This document shows positions 47,132 to 55,822 of a stretch of DNA of 63,478 nucleotides, piece by piece. Source of the stretch: Chryseosolibacter indicum (GTDB lineage: Bacteria; Bacteroidota; Bacteroidia; Cytophagales; Cyclobacteriaceae). The stretch lies in NCBI RefSeq assembly GCF_018598585.1, contig NZ_JAHESD010000028.1, positions 1 through 63,478 of the forward strand, in the 5' to 3' direction. The first letter of the stretch is position 1. Each line of letters opens with the position of its first letter. The position numbers and the translations under genes are program-made. The notes beneath the pieces were generated by a model. The model did no database searches and was not told the origin of the DNA. It saw only the letters and a program-made list of their open reading frames with translations.

Positions 47132-48529
47132 ATGCAATATAACGTTGTTGTTATTGGTTCTGGTCCTGGTGGTTATGTAGCCGCTATTCGCAGCGCCCAA
47201 CTTGGATTTAAAACCGCTATCATTGAAAAGTATGACACATTAGGTGGTACTTGCCTGAACGTTGGATGTATTCCTTCAAAAGCTTTACTTGATTCTACAG
47301 AGCATTTTCACAATGCTAAAGAACATTTTGCTGAGCATGGTATTGACATCGAGGCGCCAAAGGTAAACCTTGAACAGATGATCAAGCGGAAAGGCGGCGT
47401 TGTTAAAGCCAACGTTGATGGTATTGCTTTTCTAATGAAGAAAAACAAAATCGATGTTCATACTGGCGTTGGATCTTTTGTAGATAAGAACACCATTAAG
47501 ATAACCGCTAAGGATGGAAAGGAAACTTCCATAACTACCGATAAAGTAATTATTGCAACAGGTTCTAAACCTACGCCACTCCCGTTTGCACCTTTTGACA
47601 AGAAAAGAATTATATCAAGCACAGAGGCACTTGAACTGAAAGAAGTTCCTAAACACCTGATTGTTATTGGTGGTGGCGTAATTGGAATGGAGCTAGGTTC
47701 TGTATATGCACGTATTGGTTCTAAGGTTACTATTGTTGAGTTCCTGGATAGCGTCATCCCTACAATGGATGGCACAATGGGTAAGGAACTTCAAAAGGCA
47801 ACAAAGAAACTGGGCTTTGATTTCTATCTTGGTCATAAAGTTACTGCTGTAGAAAATAAAGGCCCGGAAGTAGTGGTTAAGGCAGAAAGTAAGGATGGTA
47901 AATCTATTGAGCTCAAGGGTGACTACTGTCTAGTTTCTATAGGAAGAAGACCTTATACCGAAGGTCTTGGCTTAGATAAGGTAGGTATTGAAACTGTAAA
48001 GGGTCAGATTGTTGTTGATGCTCACCTTAAAACTAAGGTAGAGAACATTTACGCTATTGGAGACGTTGTTCGCGGAGCCATGCTTGCACACAAAGCTGAA
48101 GAAGAAGGTGTTTATGTTGCTGAGCAACTTGCAGGACAAAAACCACATGTCAACTATTTACTTATTCCGGGAGTAGTTTATACCTGGCCTGAAGTTTCAA
48201 GTGTTGGTTATACAGAAGAGCAATTAAAATCACAAGGGCGTGCATACAAAACTGGAAGCTTCCCTTACAAAGCTCTTGGACGCGCAAGAGCAAGTATGGA
48301 TACCGATGGCTTGGTAAAAGTTCTTGCAGATAAAGAAACAGATGAAATTTTAGGAGTACATATTATAGGAGCTCGTGCAGCAGATATGATCGCCGCGGCA
48401 GTAACTGCAATGGAGTTCAGGGCTTCGGCAGAAGACGTAGCGCGTATGTCACATGCTCACCCTACATACATGGAAGCCGTTAAAGAGGCATGCTTGGCAG
48501 CAACAGCCAACAGACCTATCCACATGTAA
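47132..48529 (+). CDS. lpdA: Dihydrolipoyl dehydrogenase (E3)
   Basis: A 465-residue flavoprotein that reoxidises dihydrolipoyl groups with NAD+. The FAD-binding GSGPGGYVAAI, the redox pair GGTCLNVGCIPSKAL, the NAD site IGGGVIGMELG, and the C-terminal SHAHPTYMEAVKEA (His-Glu pair) are all present. It completes a full E1-E2-E3 operon and can also serve pyruvate dehydrogenase and glycine cleavage. Confidence 0.97.
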   Translation: MQYNVVVIGSGPGGYVAAIRSAQLGFKTAIIEKYDTLGGTCLNVGCIPSKALLDSTEHFHNAKEHFAEHGIDIEAPKVNLEQMIKRKGGVVKANVDGIAFLMKKNKIDVHTGVGSFVDKNTIKITAKDGKETSITTDKVIIATGSKPTPLPFAPFDKKRIISSTEALELKEVPKHLIVIGGGVIGMELGSVYARIGSKVTIVEFLDSVIPTMDGTMGKELQKATKKLGFDFYLGHKVTAVENKGPEVVVKAESKDGKSIELKGDYCLVSIGRRPYTEGLGLDKVGIETVKGQIVVDAHLKTKVENIYAIGDVVRGAMLAHKAEEEGVYVAEQLAGQKPHVNYLLIPGVVYTWPEVSSVGYTEEQLKSQGRAYKTGSFPYKALGRARASMDTDGLVKVLADKETDEILGVHIIGARAADMIAAAVTAMEFRASAEDVARMSHAHPTYMEAVKEACLAATANRPIHM

Positions 48530-48540
48530 CAAATACATAA

Positions 48541-48568
48541 ACACTTACACCTTTTAAGGTGTAAGTGT
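48541..48568. terminator. Convergent terminator overlapping the end of the DUF4105 gene
   Basis: An 11-bp stem ACACTTACACC / GGTGTAAGTGT with a TTTTAA loop and TTTCTTT after it. The right arm and part of the loop also encode the last codons and stop of the convergent gene, so the hairpin is both coding sequence and lpdA terminator. Confidence 0.82.
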
Positions 48569-49726
48569 TTTCTTTCTAACCCAGAATTGTACTGTTGCAC
48601 GTAGTGCTATTGTCAATACAACAGGAATTAAAGCATAATGCAGTTTTTGTGGTAGAATAGCCCAGCAAAGTATCAATATCACTGAAATAATCGCGGCAAA
48701 TAAAAAGTAAGTGCTTAACCACCTAGGCTGCTTGATAAAAGCAATTACAGCTACCAGATGTGTTGGCAGAGCCCAGAGCAGATTCATATTCCTCGCGGCA
48801 GCCTGATGATCAGTGGCAATCCATAAGAATAATAGTAACAAGCCAATCATGCCGAGTACGGTAAACAGGGTTATGTCAAAGACATGTGTTATTCGTTGTT
48901 TTTTAAAATCACGATAGCTGATAAACACTGCAATTACGGAGAGTACACCAAAAACATAGAGCGGTTGAAAGAGGCCTTTTGAAAAGGTTTCTGGTGTTGA
49001 CTCATAAACACTGTTCAATTTTGCTACCAATGGTTTCGTTTGGTTACCATCTTTTATGGTGGCATGCGCAAATGCAGATTCTACATAATCGGGTAGAAAC
49101 ATGTACTCTTGCGGCGCTGCTTTTTTATCCATTGGCAGGCCTAAGCAGATATCAATACCTAAGTCTCCCCAGGGTTGGTTTGTTAAATATAGGTCAGTTA
49201 ACTCACGGATGGTATAATCAGTTTTAATATATGAACCGTCGAAATGAATGGAATCCTTGAAAACTTCTTTCACCACATCGCGCATTTTAGTAGCGCAGTT
49301 ATTATAGAAGTAGTCGTAGCGGTAGTTTTCGTTTTCAGGTAATGCATTCCAGGAGAGGTAATCGTATAGTCTTTGTTTCTGGTTGCCCGACAAGTTCAGA
49401 ACCTGTTCATGTACATATCTATTATGATAGATATAATAATATTCGAAGCGCTTATAATCGTATACCCCAAGTTTATAGTACAAATAACCTCTTGCAAAAT
49501 TCAGGTAGAAGTTGGGCTGGTCAAAATCAAAGACGCCATAATTGTATGCTTCATCAATCCCATTAACAGGGTCATGTACGCGAAAAGCGCTGTGTCCAAA
49601 TGCGGAATATAGTTCTCCCTGCCATGGACCACATGTTATGACAGAAATTTGTGCGTCTTCAGAAAGTGTTACCTGTCCGAAAGTGAGGCTGCAGATAAAT
49701 AGCAGCGGAAGTAAAAGTATGCGCAT
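48554..49726 (-). CDS. DUF4105 membrane protein (Lnb-like)
   Basis: A 390-residue protein with a signal peptide (ending LTFG), an extracytoplasmic DUF4105 domain (about 20-250) and about five membrane helices at the C terminus. The cysteine-protease-like signature is clear: SAFGHSAFRVHDP near residue 46 and YDYFYNNCATKMRD near residue 140, giving His and Cys. The same architecture is found in the Bacteroides protein Lnb, recently reported to N-acylate lipoproteins. That function is plausible here, as the window is rich in lipoproteins, but it is transferred by resemblance. It is divergent from the radical SAM gene. Confidence 0.78.
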   Translation of the reverse strand: MRILLLPLLFICSLTFGQVTLSEDAQISVITCGPWQGELYSAFGHSAFRVHDPVNGIDEAYNYGVFDFDQPNFYLNFARGYLYYKLGVYDYKRFEYYYIYHNRYVHEQVLNLSGNQKQRLYDYLSWNALPENENYRYDYFYNNCATKMRDVVKEVFKDSIHFDGSYIKTDYTIRELTDLYLTNQPWGDLGIDICLGLPMDKKAAPQEYMFLPDYVESAFAHATIKDGNQTKPLVAKLNSVYESTPETFSKGLFQPLYVFGVLSVIAVFISYRDFKKQRITHVFDITLFTVLGMIGLLLLFLWIATDHQAAARNMNLLWALPTHLVAVIAFIKQPRWLSTYFLFAAIISVILILCWAILPQKLHYALIPVVLTIALRATVQFWVRKKTLTP

Positions 49727-49740
49727 AGTTAAAAACTAAT

Positions 49741-49793
49741 GCAAGATAAGGGATAGTAAATAGTTATGCTGATCAATTTAGCTACTATCTTGC
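49741..49793. promoter_or_regulatory. Mirror-image divergent -7 elements
   Basis: GCAAGATA at 49741-49748 is the exact complement of TATCTTGC at 49786-49793, 37 bases apart, each facing its own gene. TATCTTGC is a slightly short version of the -7 pattern. The radical SAM start codon follows after three bases, which implies a nearly leaderless mRNA. Confidence 0.4.
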
Positions 49794-49796
49794 GTT

Positions 49797-50819
49797 ATGG
49801 TTGGCAGTTTTTCTGATACCAAAAATATACTTTCGAAAACTAACTGGAGGCGCTTAAGAAATATAACGCAAATCTATTCCAGTTACCACTTTTCGCGTCT
49901 CATTAATAAGCCTTCTATAACGGGACTACCTATTAGTATTTCTATAGAGCCCACTACTTCTTGTAATCTGCGATGTCCAGAATGTCCAAGTGGCTTACGA
50001 TCTTTTACAAGACCGACAGGAATGCTTCAGCAAAGCTTATTTGAAAGTACAATTGATCAATTGGCTGATACGCTTACGTATCTCACATTTTATTTTCAAG
50101 GAGAGCCTTACCTGCATCCTTCATTTTTAAAAATGGTTAACTATGCTTCACAAAGAGGAATATACACAGCCACATCAACCAATGGCCATTTCCTGAAAGA
50201 TGAGGCAGCAAAAGCAACGGTACAATCCGGTCTCGATCGTCTTATTATATCTATTGATGGAACTACACAGGAAACGTACCAGTCCTATCGTGTAGGCGGC
50301 TCGTTAGAAAAAGTATTGGAAGGAACAAGAAACATCATAAAGTGGAAGCGTATGCTTCGCTCGCTATCACCACATATAGTGTTTCAGTTTCTTGTGGTAA
50401 AACCAAACGAGCACCAGATTAATGAAGTATATAGATTGGCAGAGGAGCTAGGTGTTGATCAGGTTGTGTTAAAAACGGCACAAATCTATAACTATGAAAA
50501 CGGATCAGATCTTATTCCTTCTATTGAAAAATATTCAAGATATAAGCGAAACAACGATTCATCATATTCTATAAAAAATGAATTGCATAACAACTGCTGG
50601 AAAATGTGGCACAGTTGTGTAATTACCTGGGATGGAAAAGTAGTTCCCTGTTGTTTTGATAAGGACGGGAAGCATGTTTTAGGCGATCTACAAAAACAGT
50701 CGTTTGAGGAAATTTGGAAAGGAGAGCCTTATAACGCCTTTAGAAAATCATTGATGAAATCGCGGGCAGAAATCGAGATTTGTAAGAACTGTACCGAGGG
50801 AACGAAAGTGTGGGCTTAG
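49797..50819 (+). CDS. Radical SAM/SPASM domain protein
   Basis: A 340-residue iron-sulfur enzyme. Residues about 50-70 carry the radical SAM motif CNLRCPEC, preceded by SISIEPTTS. The C-terminal SPASM domain (about 265-335) has the Cys pattern CWKMWHSC, VVPCCFD and EICKNC for auxiliary clusters, plus the usual LGDLQKQSFEEIWKG. Relatives modify peptides, cofactors or anaerobic enzymes. No precursor peptide gene is visible next to it, so the substrate is unknown. It overlaps tail-to-tail by four bases with the small FeoB-associated-type gene. Confidence 0.9.
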   Translation: MVGSFSDTKNILSKTNWRRLRNITQIYSSYHFSRLINKPSITGLPISISIEPTTSCNLRCPECPSGLRSFTRPTGMLQQSLFESTIDQLADTLTYLTFYFQGEPYLHPSFLKMVNYASQRGIYTATSTNGHFLKDEAAKATVQSGLDRLIISIDGTTQETYQSYRVGGSLEKVLEGTRNIIKWKRMLRSLSPHIVFQFLVVKPNEHQINEVYRLAEELGVDQVVLKTAQIYNYENGSDLIPSIEKYSRYKRNNDSSYSIKNELHNNCWKMWHSCVITWDGKVVPCCFDKDGKHVLGDLQKQSFEEIWKGEPYNAFRKSLMKSRAEIEICKNCTEGTKVWA

Positions 50820-50986
50820 AGACCTTTCTTTTTTAATTCCTTTTCGATAGCAGCAAAGTCGACAGCACCGCATTTGCCGCACCCAGTCGCACACGAAGAT
50901 TTACTTTTGAATTGATTATAGATTAGCCGGCCTAGATAGAAAGCGGCAGCTACGAAAATCAATACAACTATAATCTGCTGAATCAT
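50816..50986 (-). CDS. FeoB-associated Cys-rich membrane protein
   Basis: A 56-residue protein, short enough to be missed by many gene callers. Residues about 3-23 form one membrane helix (IIVVLIFVAAAFYLGRLIY), followed by a basic stretch and the Cys cluster SSCATGCGKCGAVDF, then a charged helix. This is the layout of the small Cys-rich proteins encoded beside the ferrous iron transporter FeoB. Here no feoA or feoB gene lies in the window, so it is an orphan copy or serves another iron/sulfur function. Its stop overlaps the radical SAM gene by four bases. Confidence 0.8.
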   Translation of the reverse strand: MIQQIIVVLIFVAAAFYLGRLIYNQFKSKSSCATGCGKCGAVDFAAIEKELKKKGL

Positions 50987-51043
50987 AAGGTAAAAATAAC
51001 GAATTCAGGTATTAAACATTCTGATAATCATAATAATTCTAAG

Positions 51044-51094
51044 TGTCCGCTGGCGAACTATAGTGAACAGTTTTAACTGACTTTTCAGTTAAAA
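51044..51094. promoter_or_regulatory. Dyad and hairpin upstream of the ABC permease gene
   Basis: Two structures lie side by side: an imperfect dyad TGTCCGC (51044-51050) / GTGAACA (51063-51069), and a 10-bp perfect hairpin TTTTAACTGA / TCAGTTAAAA (51071-51080, 51085-51094) with a 4-base loop. They could be operators for the permease gene or a terminator. Confidence 0.4.
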
Positions 51095-51170
51095 AACCTT
51101 CAAATTCAATTGATTTTAAGGTTTTAATTGTGGCACCTGTATTGAAAGGATTGGGGGGAGACTTTTTACT

Positions 51171-53582
51171 ATGCTTAGGAATTATTTAAAAACTGCCTTT
51201 CGTAATCTTGCTCGCCAAAAAGGAACTACTTTAATTAATGTATCTGGTCTTACCTTAGGGATAACCTGTAGTCTAATCCTGTTTCTTTTAGTAAAACATC
51301 TATCGAGCTTCGATAACTACCATACAAATAAGGATAGAATTTATCGTGTAGTCTCGAACTCTGACGGAAACAATGGAAAGTCGTATACCCCAGGCGTGCC
51401 ATCTGTTCTTCCGGATGCATTTCGTAATGATTTTCCTGAGGCAGAAGAGGTAACTTTTACTTCTTACAGGTCTGGAGCTATGATTACGATTCCGCAACGA
51501 AATGATGTTCCTAAGAAATATAACGAAGAGGCAGGTGTTGTATTCGCCCAGCCTAACTTCTTTAAGATTTTCGATCGAAAGATGTTGATAGGCAATGCTA
51601 CAAAAGGACTCGATGACCCTAATGAAGCCATCATATCCCTATCACTTGCGAAGAAATACTTTGGTAGGGAAGACGTAATAGGAGAGATCGTGAAATATGA
51701 CACGATGGAATATAAGATTACGGGTATTATGGAAGATCACCCCAATAATACTGATCTCCCTTTCAGCCTTATGTTATCTTATATAACAATTAAGAAAGCC
51801 TCGGAAGCAAATGGTTGGGGAAGTATCTGGAGCGATGAACATTGCTATATTCTGTTGAAAGAAGGTGAGCATGCCTCTGCTATTCAAAGTCGAATACCTG
51901 CATTCGTGCAGAAGTATTATGGAGACGATAACTTCTCTCATCAAACATTTGAACTTCAACCTTTACAGGATCTTCATTTCAATAACCAATATGAAACGTA
52001 TACATACAGTACGTCACCTAAAGAAACGTTGGTAGCCCTAAGTATTATTGCTGCATTCCTTATTGTAACAGCCTGTATCAACTTTATAAACTTGACAACA
52101 GCAGAAGCTATAAAGCGTTCTAAAGAGGTTGGTATTCGTAAATCGTTAGGGAGTACAAGGGCTCAATTGATAGCACAATTCTTAGGTGAGACTACGGCAA
52201 TCACGGTAGTTGCTATGCTTCTGGCTTTAGGATTAACGCAAATCACCCTTTCTTTCCTTAACACATTTTTGGAGCTACAACTTGCTCTCAATTTTTCTTC
52301 TGATGGATTGTTATGGGCATTCATTATTGGTGTAACGTCTGTTGTTGCTTTATTATCTGGGTTATATCCGGCTTTTGTGATTTCAGGATACCGGCCTGCA
52401 CTGGCGCTTAAAAACCAGATCGGTAATAAAAATTCTTCTGGCTATAGCCTACGCAGAGGATTGGTTGTTTTTCAATTTGTGATTTCCCAGTTCTTGATAA
52501 TCGGCACTATTGTACTGGTGAGTCAGATGAATTATTTCAAGAAGAAAGAACTTGGTTTCAGAAAAGATGCCGTTGTACTGGTTCCAATTCCTGTTGTTGA
52601 AAAACCCACTTTTAAAAAGGGAGCAAGCAAGATGAGAACGCTTCGTGAAGAGGTTTCAGTGTTGCCAGGTGTTGAACTGGCAAGTTTAAGCAGCACCCCT
52701 CCCTCTTCTGGTTCTGTAAGTGGAACCCGCTTCACATTCGAAGGAGAGGAACAAAAAGACAGGAAGCGGGCACAGGTAAAACTGATCGATGGTAATTACA
52801 TTAATCTGTATGATCTGAAACTCATTGCAGGGTCGGGACTGGAAGATCTTGATACAGCAAGAGGATTTCTTGTAAATGAACAACTTCTTAAAACGTCTCA
52901 AATAGAAAATCCTCAGGATATAATCGGAAGAAAAATAAGAATGTGGGGTAAAACGTTGCCAGTGGTGGGTGTAGTAAAGAACTTTCACACAGTATCACTT
53001 CGTAGTCCGATAGAGCCTACCATAATGTTGAATGATCTGGAAGAATATGAAACATTATCTCTTAAAGTAAATCCGGCACAGTTTCAAAACGTGATTAACG
53101 AAGTAAAGACAAAGTGGGAAGCTGCTTATCCTGAACATATATTCGATTATCAATTTCTAGACGAACACATCAGAGAATTTTATGAAGGTGAAGAGCGAAT
53201 GTCTATTATGCTGACTGTCTTTACTTCTATTGCTATTTTCATCGGATGTCTTGGCTTGTTTGGACTCGCTACATTCATGGCTAATCAGAAGACAAAAGAA
53301 ATTGGCATACGCAAAGTGATGGGTGCATCAGTAGAAAGTATCGTTGTTCTTTTCTCTAAAGAGTTCGTTAAGCTAATTGTCTTGGGTTTTGTTATTGCAG
53401 CTCCATTAGCATGGTATATCATGAATCAATACCTCAATGATTTTGAATATAAAATTACAATAGGGGTGGAGATATTTGGTATTGCTCTGGGGATTACGCT
53501 TTCAATTGCAGTTTTAACAGTCGGCTATAAATCACTAAAGGCGGCAATTTTAAATCCCGTTAAAGCATTACGATACGAATAA
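51171..53582 (+). CDS. FtsX-type ABC transporter permease
   Basis: An 803-residue inner-membrane permease with the MacB_PCD / FtsX arrangement repeated twice: a first helix (about 20-42), a periplasmic domain, three helices (about 285-440), a second anchor helix, a second periplasmic domain and three final helices (about 690-790). Marks: YLKTAFRNLARQKGTTLINV, KRSKEVGIRKSLGSTRAQL, KTKEIGIRKVMGAS and the C-terminal LNPVKALRYE. No ATPase gene is adjacent, which is usual for the many orphan permeases of this type in Cytophagales. The cargo is unknown and an antimicrobial or envelope-stress role is often assumed. Terminator follows. Confidence 0.9.
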   Translation: MLRNYLKTAFRNLARQKGTTLINVSGLTLGITCSLILFLLVKHLSSFDNYHTNKDRIYRVVSNSDGNNGKSYTPGVPSVLPDAFRNDFPEAEEVTFTSYRSGAMITIPQRNDVPKKYNEEAGVVFAQPNFFKIFDRKMLIGNATKGLDDPNEAIISLSLAKKYFGREDVIGEIVKYDTMEYKITGIMEDHPNNTDLPFSLMLSYITIKKASEANGWGSIWSDEHCYILLKEGEHASAIQSRIPAFVQKYYGDDNFSHQTFELQPLQDLHFNNQYETYTYSTSPKETLVALSIIAAFLIVTACINFINLTTAEAIKRSKEVGIRKSLGSTRAQLIAQFLGETTAITVVAMLLALGLTQITLSFLNTFLELQLALNFSSDGLLWAFIIGVTSVVALLSGLYPAFVISGYRPALALKNQIGNKNSSGYSLRRGLVVFQFVISQFLIIGTIVLVSQMNYFKKKELGFRKDAVVLVPIPVVEKPTFKKGASKMRTLREEVSVLPGVELASLSSTPPSSGSVSGTRFTFEGEEQKDRKRAQVKLIDGNYINLYDLKLIAGSGLEDLDTARGFLVNEQLLKTSQIENPQDIIGRKIRMWGKTLPVVGVVKNFHTVSLRSPIEPTIMLNDLEEYETLSLKVNPAQFQNVINEVKTKWEAAYPEHIFDYQFLDEHIREFYEGEERMSIMLTVFTSIAIFIGCLGLFGLATFMANQKTKEIGIRKVMGASVESIVVLFSKEFVKLIVLGFVIAAPLAWYIMNQYLNDFEYKITIGVEIFGIALGITLSIAVLTVGYKSLKAAILNPVKALRYE

Positions 53583-53611
53583 AGCTTTTACTTATACTTT
53601 TCTGTTAATGA

Positions 53612-53646
53612 ACCCTTCAGGAGACGCCTGAAGGGTTTGTTTTTTT
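53612..53646 (+). terminator. Terminator of the ABC permease gene
   Basis: An 11-bp stem AACCCTTCAGG / CCTGAAGGGTT with an AGACG loop and a T-rich tail. Confidence 0.88.
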
Positions 53647-53668
53647 ATTCTATAGACCTTTTAAGTAT

Positions 53669-54000
53669 TCAATACCATCTTGGTTTTAGGTCAACACCAC
53701 TGTCAATAAGTACTTGCTTGAAACGAGTAAGATTCGATTCTTCTTCAGAAATCCATAAATCAAGGTCTTCGGTAGCACGAATAAGCCATGATAAGCAACT
53801 GCAAAATCACTCACTAATAAATACTTCACATTAGCAGTCTCAAGATGTTTAAGAAACAAAAGGACTCCATCATTGTCCAGATCTATTGCGGCCATTGGCT
53901 GATGATTAGGGTTTGCATTGCGAAAAGCAACAGCTATTCGATTTGCCTTCGAAAATCTTTTGAGTTTCTGATAGTATTCGTTTGTCTTCTCAACCTGCAT
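53669..54000 (-). pseudogene. Frameshifted nucleotidyltransferase remnant
   Basis: Reading from the ATG at 54000, the first frame encodes DLDNDGVLLFLKHLETANVK then YLLVSDFAVAYHG, the start of a nucleotidyltransferase fold. The second frame then continues with RATEDLDLWISEEESNL and ends KPRWY before a stop at 53669-53671. Joining the two frames, about one base lost near 53775, restores the expected 'AVAYHG..RATEDLDLW' motif, with DLDLW as the catalytic Asp pair. The Gly-Gly expected before the 'A' is replaced by Ser-Asp, and the protein stays short even after repair. A TAACTTTG -7 element remains at 54003-54010. It is most likely a dead gene from an AbiEii-like or related transferase family. 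Confidence 0.75.
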
Positions 54001-54072
54001 AACAAAGTTATGCAAAAATTACTATTTCGGTCGAAGAGAGGAAGGAGTTGAATTTGCGAGGCTATAAAAAAA

Positions 54073-54109
54073 TAACTGCAGAGACTATGCTGTATACTCT
54101 CTGCAGTTA
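54073..54109 (-). terminator. Terminator of the M28 peptidase gene
   Basis: An 11-bp stem TAACTGCAGAG / CTCTGCAGTTA with a 15-base loop. On the minus strand it is followed by TTTTTTT. Confidence 0.85.
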
Positions 54110-54128
54110 CTAATATACAAATAGAATG

Positions 54129-55622
54129 TTACTTCACATCTGGAGTTACGCGTTGTTCTCTGTTTGCAAGTTCCCACGCTGTATAGAATACAAGTTGAGC
54201 TCTTTTCGCCAGGAGGTCGAATTCAATCTTGCTCACTTCATCGCTGGGTTTGTGGTAGTCTTCATGAATACCATCAAAGTAGAAGATGATAGGAATGTTA
54301 TTCTTTGCAAAGTTCCAGTGGTCTGAGCGATAGTATAAACGATCAGGGTGGTTTTGGTCGTTATAGGTATAATCGAAAATCAGGTTTGTATACGTCTTGT
54401 TTGTAGACTCACTGATGTTGTTTAGCTCAGAAGAAAGTTTATCAGCGCCGATTACATAAACATAAGGCGCACTATCCTTATGCTGCGGGTCTCTTCTGCC
54501 AACCATGTCAATGTTGAGGTTAACAACAGTATTCGCTAATGGAAAAATTGGATGCTGTGTATAGTAGTCAGATCCGAGTAGTCCTTTTTCTTCACCTGTA
54601 ACGTTCATAAACAGGATGCTTCTGCGCGGCCCTTTACCCTCTTTCTTTGCCTGGGCAAAAACTTTAGCCAGTTGCATAACAGATACTGTTCCTGAGCCAT
54701 CATCATCAGCACCATTATTAATTAAATCGCCTTCACCGCTTTTTAGTTTTCCAATGTGGTCATAGTGAGAAGTAATGACAACCAGTTCATCTTTCTTGTC
54801 CGTTCCCTCCATGTATCCCAACACGTTCTCAGTTTTCAGGCTTTTAACATCAAGAGCAGTTTTATACGAAAGCTTGCCAGTTTTTATTTTGGAGTAACCT
54901 TTCCCTGCTTCTACTGACTTATTTAACTTGTCGATTGTAGTGTTCAATGCTTTTTCAGCTACTGTAGGAGCAATAAAGAAAACACCCGCGTTATTCGAAT
55001 TGCCCTGAGGTTTGTTAAGAGACAGAACACCGTTTGATAAATACGATCGGAATTGAGATACAAGGTTTTTAAATTCGTCAGCATTTGAATGGCAGAAAAA
55101 TGTCATTTTAGCACCTTGCGCTTTCGCGGTTTCCAGAGAACTTCTGAAACTTTCTCCAGGGCCTAGCAGTATTAAAACACCTTTATCTTTTATATCCAGT
55201 TTTTCATAATCTTCTTTGCGACCCTTACCTGCAAAAACCACGGGAATAGATACTTCACCACCAGAGTCTGCGGTTCCATAATAAGCGATATCTGTAAAGT
55301 TGTTAAAAACTTCAGATCCTACCTTAACATAAATATCCCCAGGTATTGAAGTAAACAATTCAACAGGCTGGTAATAATCTCCGTTAACAGGGCCTGTCAG
55401 ACCCAACTCTTCATAATGTGCTTTAAGGAAGGCGGCCGCCATTTTCTGACCTCTTTTACCGGTTTCCCTGCCTTCCATAGCGTCAGAAGCAAGAATGGTT
55501 AAGTTACTTTTTAAATCATCAATGGTAATCATGCTTCCATACTGTTGAGCAACAGGATCTTGTGCCTGTAGCTGTATTAAAACAGAGAGAAAACTTATTA
55601 CCCCTAAAAGTTTCAATTTCAT
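54129..55622 (-). CDS. M28-family zinc aminopeptidase, exported
   Basis: A 497-residue exported peptidase: signal peptide ending LQAQ, an N-terminal part with a PA-like insert (about 100-240), and the M28 catalytic domain (about 270-490). Two-zinc ligands and the general base appear in SHYDHIG, NNGADDDGSG, VTGEEKGLLGSDYY, NLNIDMVGR and the C-terminal FDGIHEDYHKPSDEV. It should remove N-terminal residues from peptides in the periplasm. A TAGCTTTG -7 element lies at 55648-55655 (minus strand). Confidence 0.93.
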   Translation of the reverse strand: MKLKLLGVISFLSVLIQLQAQDPVAQQYGSMITIDDLKSNLTILASDAMEGRETGKRGQKMAAAFLKAHYEELGLTGPVNGDYYQPVELFTSIPGDIYVKVGSEVFNNFTDIAYYGTADSGGEVSIPVVFAGKGRKEDYEKLDIKDKGVLILLGPGESFRSSLETAKAQGAKMTFFCHSNADEFKNLVSQFRSYLSNGVLSLNKPQGNSNNAGVFFIAPTVAEKALNTTIDKLNKSVEAGKGYSKIKTGKLSYKTALDVKSLKTENVLGYMEGTDKKDELVVITSHYDHIGKLKSGEGDLINNGADDDGSGTVSVMQLAKVFAQAKKEGKGPRRSILFMNVTGEEKGLLGSDYYTQHPIFPLANTVVNLNIDMVGRRDPQHKDSAPYVYVIGADKLSSELNNISESTNKTYTNLIFDYTYNDQNHPDRLYYRSDHWNFAKNNIPIIFYFDGIHEDYHKPSDEVSKIEFDLLAKRAQLVFYTAWELANREQRVTPDVK

Positions 55623-55772
55623 ACGTTACTCGATTAAGGTTAATCGTCAAAGCTACGGGAGAATTCACTGATTTTTAAGTTGGTTTTTAAGGTTTTGAAA
55701 TTTTTTACACGATTGGTAAAAACAAGCAAACGTTATTTATTCAGAACCTGTTAATTCTGTGTGTTTCCTCAT

Positions 55773-55780
55773 TACCTTTG
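55773..55780 (+). promoter_or_regulatory. -7 element of gcvP
   Basis: TACCTTTG matches TAnnTTTG 42 bases before gcvP. No clear -33 is visible and no glycine-riboswitch-like structure is evident. Confidence 0.5.
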
Positions 55781-55822
55781 CGGCAATCTTGAGTAGAGAC
55801 AACCACTAGAAATTGCATATCA

